This document shows, in pieces, positions 1 to 5,181 of a stretch of DNA of 5,286 nt; positions within the stretch are counted from its first letter, which is position 1, and the number at the start of each line of letters is the position of its first letter. The stretch covers positions 1 through 5,286 of the forward strand of contig WTIY01000149.1 of the NCBI GenBank assembly GCA_011525065.1. Direction: 5' to 3'. Position numbers and translations under genes: made by a program. Under the pieces are notes generated by a model. That model saw only the letters and a list, made by a program, of their open reading frames with translations, ran no database searches and was not told the DNA's origin. The DNA is from Flavobacteriales bacterium. Its GTDB lineage: Bacteria; Bacteroidota; Bacteroidia; Flavobacteriales; Flavobacteriaceae.

Positions 1-1394
1 TCCTTAACCTGGCACATGCGGAAAATATCCCCTGGAGCCACCTCAAATGAAAAGATGACTGCTCCGTTTTGATCCTCTACGTGCAAGACGCCAGAGCTTT
101 GGATTTCAAAAGTTTTGTCATGAGAGCCATATTCTTCTGCCTTTTGAGCCATAAGCCCTACATTGGGCACTGTCCCCATTGTGGTCGGGTCAAAGGCGCC
201 ATTGGCTTTGCAAAAATCGATGGTCGCTTGATAAACTCCAGCATAAGAACTGTCTGGAATAATGGCTTTGGTGTCCTGTACATCACCATTTTTATCCCAC
301 ATTTGGCCTGAATTTCGGATCATCGCGGGCATTGAAGCGTCGATGATTACATCACTCGGTACGTGGAGATTTGTAATGCCCTGATCGCTATTGACCATTG
401 CTAAATCCGGACGTTGATCTAAACATGATTCGATGCTTCGTTCAATGGCGAGTTTTTCATCCTCTGGTAAGCTTTGAATTTTGGCGATTAAGTCACCAAA
501 CCCATTGTTTACATTGACGTTGAGTTTTTCGAATGTCTCACCATGGGCCTCAAAGACGGGCTTAAAAAAGGCCTTTACGGCATGTCCAAAAATGATGGGG
601 TCACTGACTTTCATCATGGTTGCTTTCATGTGGAGTGAAAGCAATAATTGCTCTTTACCGGCCTGCTCAATGGCGTGATTTAGGAACTCGGTTAGGGCGG
701 TCTTTTGCATTATTGAGGCATCCACGATCTCTCCTGCGATCACTTCAATTTTATCTTTAAGTACGCTTACTTGGCCATCTGGAGTATGTAGAGATATCTT
801 GAGCGTGTTATTTGAATCAAAAGTTTTTGACTTTTCATTGTGAAAAAAATCACCCTGTGTCATGGTTGTTACATGAGTTTTTGACTCCTTTTGCCAGGCG
901 CCCATCTTATGGGGGTGCTTTTTGGCGAAGTTCTTAACCGCCTTCGGGGCGCGACGATCGCTATTGCCCTCTCTCAGAACAGGATTAACCGCACTTCCTT
1001 TGATTTTATCGTAGGTCGCTTTAATCTGCTTTTCCTCATCATTTTGTGGATTGTGCGGATAGTCAGGTAGGGCATACCCTTTGTTTTGTAATTCTTGGAT
1101 GGCACTCAAAAGCTGTGGCATTGAGGCACTTATGTTGGGCAGTTTAATGATGTTTGCCTCGGGTTTCTTCGCAAGTTCACCGAGCATTTGTAGCGCGTCT
1201 GAGGTTTTTTGATCCTCATTGAGATGGTCATTAAAATTGGCTAAAATACGCCCTGCCAAAGAAATATCTGCAGTACGAATCTCTATGCCTGCCAATTTTG
1301 TGAATTTTTCGACGATTGGCAAAAGTGAATGAGTGGCCAAAAAAGGCGCTTCGTCGGTAATGGTATAATAGATGTTTGGGTTTGAATTCATCAT
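1..1394 (-). CDS. icd: Monomeric NADP-dependent isocitrate dehydrogenase, N-terminal part (runs off left edge)
   Basis: The minus strand reads open for 464 codons from ATG 1394 to the window edge. The protein begins MMNSNPNIYYTITDEAPFLA and matches the monomeric (about 740-residue) isocitrate dehydrogenase family, so roughly 60% is present. The enzyme oxidatively decarboxylates isocitrate to 2-oxoglutarate with NADP+ in the cytoplasmic TCA cycle. Residues known from the Azotobacter vinelandii enzyme all appear at a constant +2 offset: Ser134, Asn137, Arg141 and Arg147 within GSAVNPVLREGNSDRR (isocitrate binding), Lys257 in HMKAT, metal ligand Asp352 in VIIDASMP, and Tyr422 in EEYGSHD. The second metal-binding cluster and the C-terminal arginines lie outside the window. 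The start fits a promoter whose predicted transcript begins near 1428; ATG 1391 is an equally possible start one codon later. No frameshift or stop was seen in the visible part. The gene is the first of its own transcription unit, downstream of the structured RNA on the same strand. Confidence 0.95.
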   Translation of the reverse strand, partial: MMNSNPNIYYTITDEAPFLATHSLLPIVEKFTKLAGIEIRTADISLAGRILANFNDHLNEDQKTSDALQMLGELAKKPEANIIKLPNISASMPQLLSAIQELQNKGYALPDYPHNPQNDEEKQIKATYDKIKGSAVNPVLREGNSDRRAPKAVKNFAKKHPHKMGAWQKESKTHVTTMTQGDFFHNEKSKTFDSNNTLKISLHTPDGQVSVLKDKIEVIAGEIVDASIMQKTALTEFLNHAIEQAGKEQLLLSLHMKATMMKVSDPIIFGHAVKAFFKPVFEAHGETFEKLNVNVNNGFGDLIAKIQSLPEDEKLAIERSIESCLDQRPDLAMVNSDQGITNLHVPSDVIIDASMPAMIRNSGQMWDKNGDVQDTKAIIPDSSYAGVYQATIDFCKANGAFDPTTMGTVPNVGLMAQKAEEYGSHDKTFEIQSSGVLHVEDQNGAVIFSFEVAPGDIFRMCQVK

Positions 1395-1434
1395 ATCTGA
1401 GATTAGGCGATTTTCCCGATTTAACAAGGGCCTG

Positions 1435-1465
1435 CAAATATAATGAATCGACGCTTAGCGTTCAA
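1435..1465 (-). promoter_or_regulatory. Predicted icd promoter (Bacteroidota type)
   Basis: On the minus strand, TTG (1465-1463) is followed after 20 bases by TATATTTG (1442-1435). This is a perfect match to the Bacteroidota -7 consensus TAnnTTTG with a -33 TTG at acceptable spacing. Transcription would begin near 1428-1430, giving an approximately 35-nt leader before the icd ATG at 1394. That independent promoter argues against the upstream structured RNA being merely the icd leader. Confidence 0.7.
1451..1461. promoter_or_regulatory. Inverted repeat inside icd promoter spacer, possible operator
   Basis: ACGCT and AGCGT flank a single T, forming an 11-bp perfect inverted repeat that lies between the -33 and -7 elements of the predicted icd promoter. 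A protein bound there would block RNA polymerase, so a repressor site is a reasonable guess. The arms are short and the match may be chance. Confidence 0.3.
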
Positions 1466-1515
1466 AAAAACTGGGCCCAATAGCGCTTAATCTAATTGGA
1501 GGGGCCGTCTATTTT

Positions 1516-1545
1516 GTCGCCCACCTTTGAGCGACCTCTGGCGAC
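1516..1545. repeat. Hairpin-forming inverted repeat between the structured RNA and icd
   Basis: GTCGCC (1516-1521) and GGCGAC (1540-1545) are perfect 6-bp inverted arms around an 18-nt spacer, which itself contains another GCGAC (1531-1535). It lies just beyond the terminator of the structured RNA and upstream of the icd promoter. No U-tract follows on the minus strand, so it is not a clear terminator. It might be a 3' accessory hairpin in read-through transcripts or a protein site. Nothing else was recognised in 1466-1556. Confidence 0.3.
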
Positions 1546-1556
1546 TTTCTAGGGGG

Positions 1557-2230
1557 CAAAAACAAGAAAAGCCATATCATCGTACGAATACTTTGATATG
1601 GCTCCTTGTGAGTCTAGCCGTTACCAATTAACTTTTACAGTTCGAGACGGGTTTATTAAACCCCCGTAATTGTGACTTGCTTTCTAAGCGACGCTCCTGT
1701 TGGGTGTTTGACTAAGCTCTGTGTTTCAGTCGTCTTTTTTCTCCACCGGCTTCATTGCTGAATATGGTGGATTTTAGCACAGTTGAAACGGTTTGGCTCG
1801 ACTGGTCGTCTATCTATTCATTTCGTTACTCATCTGCATTGCTGCTTCTGAGTTCGGTAATGAGCTTTTAGACTCCCGTTGTTGTCTTGCGCTTTGTAAT
1901 TGTCTGCTGGTGCGAGCTTGCGCCCTATTGCTAGGCCACTTTCAGCGTGCCGCTCATTCCTCTTAGTCAACTATTTCTAGCTGTCTTCGGGTCTGAACTT
2001 TGACATCACCGCGACCGTACTATTGCTAGTAGGTCTTGCTCGGCAACCTTCAGTGTTGATCAATTACTTATGGACCTTAATCGCCCTTTAGGAACCGACT
2101 CACCTTCCTGTAAGAAGACCAAAATCCCCTAGTGCAGAATTTAGCTTTTTACAGAAAGTATGTTTAAGAACGTTTCTTAACATCTCGGCGATAGTCTCGC
2201 TTTGATGGTTCTAAAGTACGCTCATTTTTT
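1557..2230 (-). ncRNA. Large structured non-coding RNA of unknown family, about 670 nt
   Basis: No convincing protein gene exists on either strand between rplS and icd. The minus-strand transcript instead forms many hairpins: 2181-2207 (CAUC/GAUG then GCGA/UCGC), 2164-2180 (UUAAGAA/UUCUUAA), 2104-2158 (10 bp, CUUUCUGUAA with UUACAGGAAG), 2013-2035 (GACC and UACUA arms, GCAA loop), 1968-1983 (CAGCUA/UAGUUG, GAAA loop), 1924-1935 (CCUA/UAGG, GCAA loop), 1828-1853 (ACUCA/UGAGU plus GCA/UGC, GCAA loop) and 1743-1770 (CCACC/GGUGG plus UUCA/UGAA, GCAA loop). GNRA loops and G-U pairs occur only when read on the minus strand, which fixes the orientation. GUGAGUC (2103-2097) could pair with GACUCAC (1614-1608) to close a 500-nt core. 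Ends are estimated from a promoter-like sequence at 2238-2264 and a terminator at 1558-1608. I could not match tmRNA, RNase P, SRP, 6S, rRNA or intron signatures by eye. Function is unknown; the ends may be off by tens of bases. Confidence 0.72.
1558..1608 (-). terminator. Intrinsic terminator of the structured RNA
   Basis: On the minus strand AGCCATATCA (1603-1594) and TGATATGGCT (1579-1570) form a perfect 10-bp stem with a 14-nt loop. It is extended across a small internal loop by CAAG (1608-1605) and CTTG (1566-1563), followed directly by TTTTT (1562-1558). This is the strongest hairpin in the region. The U-run is on the minus-strand side; reading plus, the stem is followed by CCTTGTGAG with no T-run. 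The loop contains the self-complementary octamer TCGTACGA (1580-1587). Confidence 0.75.
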
Positions 2231-2237
2231 AATTGTG

Positions 2238-2264
2238 CAAATTACAGGGAGGGTTTAATAACAA
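2238..2264 (-). promoter_or_regulatory. Predicted promoter of the structured RNA
   Basis: Minus-strand TTG (2264-2262) is followed after 17 bases by TAATTTG (2244-2238), which is the Bacteroidota -7 box with one base missing between TA and TTTG. Transcription would start near 2230, just before the first hairpins of the RNA. It lies downstream of the rplS terminator, so the RNA would be an independent unit. The match is weaker than the icd and rplS promoters. Confidence 0.5.
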
Positions 2265-2279
2265 CATCTTTTGAACTGC

Positions 2280-2303
2280 TGTTATTAACAATTGTAAATA
2301 ACA
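2280..2303. repeat. 24-bp near-perfect palindrome upstream of the structured RNA
   Basis: TGTTATT (2280-2286) and AATAACA (2297-2303) are perfect 7-bp inverted arms, and the centre carries ACAATTGT on the same symmetry axis. Eleven of twelve half-positions match (only 2287/2296 break symmetry). A third copy of the half-site, AATAACA, lies at 2257-2263 and overlaps the -33 region of the RNA promoter. The arrangement resembles binding sites for a dimeric regulator. Alternatively the palindrome is only an AT-rich tail of the rplS terminator, whose stem begins at 2303. Confidence 0.5.
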
Positions 2304-2331
2304 AAGGCAGCCTAAGGAATAGACTGCCTTT
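2303..2331 (-). terminator. Intrinsic terminator of rplS
   Basis: Minus-strand AAAGGCAG (2331-2324) and CTGCCTTT (2310-2303) form a perfect 8-bp stem with a 13-nt loop, 22 nt after the rplS stop codon. The T-rich tail GTTATTT follows. It separates rplS from the structured RNA downstream. Confidence 0.75.
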
Positions 2332-2353
2332 CAAAGACTTTAAAGCGTGTAAA

Positions 2354-2704
2354 CTAGAATTTCTTTTCTTTAATTCTCGCTTTTTTACCGGTCAATTCTC
2401 TGAAGTAATAAATGCGTTTTCTACGCACACTTCCGCGTTTGTTGACCTCAATTTTTTGAAGTGCTGGTAAATTGATTGGGAAAATACGCTCTACACCAAC
2501 CGTTCCAGACATTTTTCTAATGGTAAAAGTTTTTGAACTACCTGTTCCTTTTACCTGGATGACGACTCCGCGAAAAAACTGTGTTCTGGTTTTTTCACCT
2601 TCGCGAATTTCGTAGTAAACCGTAATGGTGTCTCCTGCAGAAAATTCGGGAAACTCTTTCTTAGTAACGAACTCGTCTTGAACAAATTTGATTAAAGATT
2701 CCAT
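2354..2704 (-). CDS. rplS: 50S ribosomal protein L19
   Basis: The 116-residue product begins MESLIKFVQDEF and ends KKARIKEKKF. L19 sits at the interface between the 30S and 50S subunits. The body carries the characteristic beta-rich L19 sequence: GDTITVYYEI, FFRGVVIQVKGTG, FTIRKMSGTVGVERIFPINLP and the basic C-terminal block VNKRGSVRRKRIYYFRELTGKKA. In the usual L19 signature (…VRRAK-L/I-YY…) the alanine is lysine here, a mild oddity. An upstream in-frame ATG at 2740 would add 12 residues (MNVAQTKQDTQT), but the family normally starts at MESL, so I chose 2704. The gene follows trmD on the same strand, as in many bacteria where the two are neighbours, but the gap of about 150 bp contains a perfect promoter, so L19 can be made independently of TrmD. 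A terminator closes the unit at 2303-2331. Confidence 0.96.
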   Translation of the reverse strand: MESLIKFVQDEFVTKKEFPEFSAGDTITVYYEIREGEKTRTQFFRGVVIQVKGTGSSKTFTIRKMSGTVGVERIFPINLPALQKIEVNKRGSVRRKRIYYFRELTGKKARIKEKKF

Positions 2705-2772
2705 CGTTTGTGTATCTTGTTTAGTTTGCGCAACATTCACGTCTATCGCCAGAGGTTATCACAAATCGATGG

Positions 2773-2802
2773 CAAAAATAGTTAAAATTGCATCACCTGC
2801 AA
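2773..2802 (-). promoter_or_regulatory. Predicted rplS promoter (Bacteroidota type)
   Basis: Minus-strand TTG (2802-2800), a 19-base spacer, then TATTTTTG (2780-2773), a perfect TAnnTTTG box. Transcription would start near 2766, giving a leader of about 60 nt to the ATG at 2704. It lies in the trmD-rplS gap and would let rplS be transcribed at a higher level than trmD. Confidence 0.7.
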
Positions 2803-2857
2803 GAAATAAATTAAAATAATTGAGGCTCGTCAAAGACAAATTATTGGCCTAATTCGG

Positions 2858-3547
2858 TCATTCTCCCTGATGCTTTTTCCACAAGTCTGGACGTCGAGAT
2901 TGAGTGTGTTCGACCGCCTTATTTTCACGCCATTCCTCTATTTTGGACGCGTCTCCGCTGAGCAATATTTCTGGCACATGCCATCCTTTGTAATCGGCTG
3001 GCCGCGTATAAATGGGTGGCGCCAGCAAATCGTCTTGAAAGGAATCCGTGAGTGCGCTCGTTTCATTGCTTAAAACACCTGGAATTAATCTTATGACTGC
3101 ATCACACAGGATGTTTGCCGCCAGTTCCCCGCCGCTAAGGACAAAATCGCCTACAGATACCTCCCGGGTGATAAAATGATCTCTTACGCGCTGATCAACG
3201 CCTTTATAATGACCACATAAAATGATGATGTTTTCTTTAAGGGACAGTTCGTTTGCGATTTTTTGATCAAATCGATTGCCATCAGGAGTCATATAAATGA
3301 CCTCCTGATAGTGCCGTTCTTCTCTTAAAGCACTTATGCACTTGTCAATGGGCTCAATCATCATCACCATTCCGGCACCACCCCCAAATTGATAATCGTC
3401 AATTTGTTTGTAGTTATTACTGCTGTAATCCCGCAGATTGTGAAAGTGAATCTCAACAAGGTCTTTTTCGATGGCCCGCTTGAGTATCGATGCTTCAAAA
3501 GGACTGCGCATTAGCTCTGGTAGAACAGTAATGATGTCGATACGCAT
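2858..3547 (-). CDS. trmD: tRNA (guanine-N1-)-methyltransferase
   Basis: This 229-residue protein matches TrmD, which uses S-adenosylmethionine to make m1G37 next to the anticodon of tRNAs reading CUN, CCN and CGG codons, preventing +1 frameshifting. It starts MRIDIITVLPELM, typical of the family, and full length is close to the usual 225-250. The SPOUT trefoil-knot region is visible as IILCGHYKGVDQRVR (109-122) and EVSVGDFVLSGGELAA (129-144). Residues Arg153 and Asp168 (in ALTDSF) correspond to the E. coli catalytic Arg154 and Asp169. The C-terminal tRNA-binding part contains APPIYTRP, VPEILLSGDASKIEEWR and QSRRPDLW. The position of E. coli Glu116 (GRYEGID) is Lys115 here (GHYKGVD), which I believe is common in Bacteroidota. 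The gene is divergent from the oxidoreductase and upstream of rplS; rpsP and rimM, its partners in E. coli, are absent from the window. Confidence 0.97.
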   Translation of the reverse strand: MRIDIITVLPELMRSPFEASILKRAIEKDLVEIHFHNLRDYSSNNYKQIDDYQFGGGAGMVMMIEPIDKCISALREERHYQEVIYMTPDGNRFDQKIANELSLKENIIILCGHYKGVDQRVRDHFITREVSVGDFVLSGGELAANILCDAVIRLIPGVLSNETSALTDSFQDDLLAPPIYTRPADYKGWHVPEILLSGDASKIEEWRENKAVEHTQSRRPDLWKKHQGE

Positions 3548-3606
3548 AATAATGGTCTTTATTTAGGTCAATCAAATAATCCCACTTTAAATGCGGGTTT
3601 ACTTTG

Positions 3607-3614
3607 CAAACTTA
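3607..3614 (-). promoter_or_regulatory. Candidate trmD -7 box
   Basis: Minus-strand TAAGTTTG (3614-3607) is a perfect TAnnTTTG box about 60 nt before the trmD start. The nearest TTG upstream is only 13 bases away, too close for a standard -33, so support is partial. The predicted mRNA would begin near 3600 with a hairpin, CCCGC/GUGGG (3597-3581), at its 5' end. The rest of the 185-bp divergent region holds no clear site; a weak plus-strand box TATCTTTA at 3699-3706 could serve the oxidoreductase. Confidence 0.4.
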
Positions 3615-3732
3615 GAAATTAAAAATACAATGATGTCGAGATCATTGATCGCTGATGAGATTTTTATTTCTCTTTCCTCATATATATGGCTTATTTCATA
3701 TCTTTAATTCCAAGACCAAAACAACTAACTCC

Positions 3733-5145
3733 ATGAAAAGAAGATCATTTATTCAAAAGTCTGCGGCAGCCTCTGCAGCCTTCACTATAGTGCCCAGTTA
3801 CGTCCTTGGCAAAACACACGTTCCACCCAGCGATACCCTTTATATCGGTGCAGTTGGTGTAGGAGGAAGAGGTGAGGGTGTCGTACGTGAATTATACGAA
3901 ACCGGACGAGTCAAGTTCGTGGCCCTTTGTGATGTGGATGATCTTCGGGCTAAAAATTCTTATGAGGCTCATCCTGAGGCCAAGCGCTATCGCGATTTTC
4001 GCCAAATGTACGATCGACACATCAATGATATGGATGCCGTCATGGTCGCTACACCAGACCATACCCATGCGACCATTGCGCTGCCTTTCATGCGTGAGAA
4101 AAAACATGCCTATGTTGAAAAACCCTTAACCCATAACATCAATGAAGCGAGACTTATGGCTGATGTCGCTGCACAGATGGGAATTGTCACGCAAATGGGT
4201 AATCAGGGCTCGTCGAGTGATGGCATTCGTTCGGCTCAAGAGTGGATTGAAGCTGGAGTTATCGGTAAGGTTAATCGGGTGGATTGTTGGACCAATCGTC
4301 CAGTATGGCCACAAGGATTTAAGCACATTACCACGGCAGATCCAATTCCTGATACATTGGATTGGGATCTTTGGTTAGGTCCTGCAGCAATGCGACCTTA
4401 CAATAAAAACTATTTACCGTTTAAGTGGCGTGGATTCTGGGATTTTGGTACAGGAGCTTTGGGTGATATGGGCTGTCATATTATGGAGACTCCGTTCAAA
4501 ACTTTAGGACTAAAATTCCCTTATGAGGCAGAAGCGAGTTGTACCACTATTTGGTCCAATGACTTTGTTGAGGCCAATTATCCTGAGGCCTGTCCACCGT
4601 CTTCCATTGTGCGTCTGAAGTTCAAGGATAAGCAACAACAGGACATTAGCTTGAATTGGTATGATGGAGGCATTATGCCAGATCTTCCCCCTGTACTCAA
4701 GGATGGTGAAATTCCAGGAGATGTCAGTGGCGGAAGTATTTTTCATGGAACAGACGGAATTATGGTAACGGATACCTATTCACGAAATCCACGTTTATTG
4801 CCCTCGGAGCGCATGTTAGATTTCGTTCCGCCTGAGGAGCGTCTCACTCGAGTCAAGACCTCACATGCCGGTAATTTTGTAGCGGCTTGTTTGGACGGGG
4901 GAGAGACTTCGTCGCCGTTTTCATACGCTGGGCCACTCACTGAAGCTGTACTTATGGGTAATCTCGCCATAAAAGGCTTCCAGTACAAGGTGCTCAAAGA
5001 AGGAAAAGGCCCAAATGATTGGTCACCATATAATTATCCTGGGCGTAAGACCATACTTTGGAATGGTGACGACATGCGGGTCACTAATTGGGATTATGCC
5101 AATAAATGGGTCAAAGGAACTTACCGAGAGGGCTGGATCTTATAA
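3733..5145 (+). CDS. Tat-exported Gfo/Idh/MocA-family oxidoreductase
   Basis: This 470-residue protein opens with a twin-arginine signal, MKRRSFIQKSAAASAAFTIV (RR at 3-4, hydrophobic stretch to about residue 20), so it is probably folded with cofactor in the cytoplasm and exported to the periplasm. The Rossmann fold follows with IGAVGVGGRGEG (38-48) and CDVDD (66-70), then ATPDHTH (106-112) and the family-defining EKP (129-131). The C-terminal domain contains WDFGTGALGDMGCHIMETP (236-253), where Asp245 and His249 fit the usual catalytic positions. These enzymes use tightly bound NAD(P) to oxidise or rearrange sugars and related alcohols; the substrate cannot be read from the sequence. An upstream in-frame ATG at 3655 would bury the Tat motif behind 26 residues, so I chose 3733. 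No transporter, SusCD or sugar gene is next to it; it diverges from trmD and converges on the GAPDH gene 36 bp away. Confidence 0.92.
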   Translation: MKRRSFIQKSAAASAAFTIVPSYVLGKTHVPPSDTLYIGAVGVGGRGEGVVRELYETGRVKFVALCDVDDLRAKNSYEAHPEAKRYRDFRQMYDRHINDMDAVMVATPDHTHATIALPFMREKKHAYVEKPLTHNINEARLMADVAAQMGIVTQMGNQGSSSDGIRSAQEWIEAGVIGKVNRVDCWTNRPVWPQGFKHITTADPIPDTLDWDLWLGPAAMRPYNKNYLPFKWRGFWDFGTGALGDMGCHIMETPFKTLGLKFPYEAEASCTTIWSNDFVEANYPEACPPSSIVRLKFKDKQQQDISLNWYDGGIMPDLPPVLKDGEIPGDVSGGSIFHGTDGIMVTDTYSRNPRLLPSERMLDFVPPEERLTRVKTSHAGNFVAACLDGGETSSPFSYAGPLTEAVLMGNLAIKGFQYKVLKEGKGPNDWSPYNYPGRKTILWNGDDMRVTNWDYANKWVKGTYREGWIL

Positions 5146-5181
5146 ACCTAAGGAGCATTTTCAAGCTCGAACCCTATCGAA

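Noticed and set aside
69..678. Two plus-strand reading frames of 80 and 65 codons
   Set aside because: They are antisense to conserved icd coding sequence and resemble no protein family.
1231..1437. 68-codon minus-strand reading frame overlapping the icd start
   Set aside because: It runs in another frame through well-conserved icd codons, and its start lies at or before the predicted icd transcript start.
1968..1983. AGCTAGAAATAG is identical to the tetraloop hairpin of engineered Cas9 guide RNAs
   Set aside because: It is a 12-base match centred on a common GAAA-capped stem. No repeat:anti-repeat, tracrRNA tail, cas gene or CRISPR array is present.
2095..2104. GGTGAGTCGG resembles a short stretch of 23S rRNA
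   Set aside because: Similarity stops after the first few bases and flanking sequence does not match 23S rRNA.
1557..2230. tmRNA or RNase P RNA as the identity of the structured RNA
   Set aside because: No alanyl acceptor stem, T-arm with CCA end or resume codon frame was found, and the RNase P GAGGAAAGUCC and ACAGAA signatures are missing. This is a by-eye judgement, so a covariance search should confirm it.
2705..2740. Upstream ATG adding 12 residues to L19
   Set aside because: L19 proteins of related bacteria begin at the MESL equivalent; the added residues look non-conserved.
3652..3675. CTGATGA resembling a hammerhead ribozyme core
   Set aside because: No GAAA segment with matching stems follows, so the catalytic core cannot form.
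3655..3732. Upstream ATG adding 26 residues to the oxidoreductase
   Set aside because: The extension would displace the twin-arginine motif from the N-terminus; the family normally starts with the Tat signal.
5153..5168. GAGC/GCTC hairpin between the oxidoreductase and the GAPDH gene
   Set aside because: Only four base pairs and no T-run on either strand, too weak to call a terminator.
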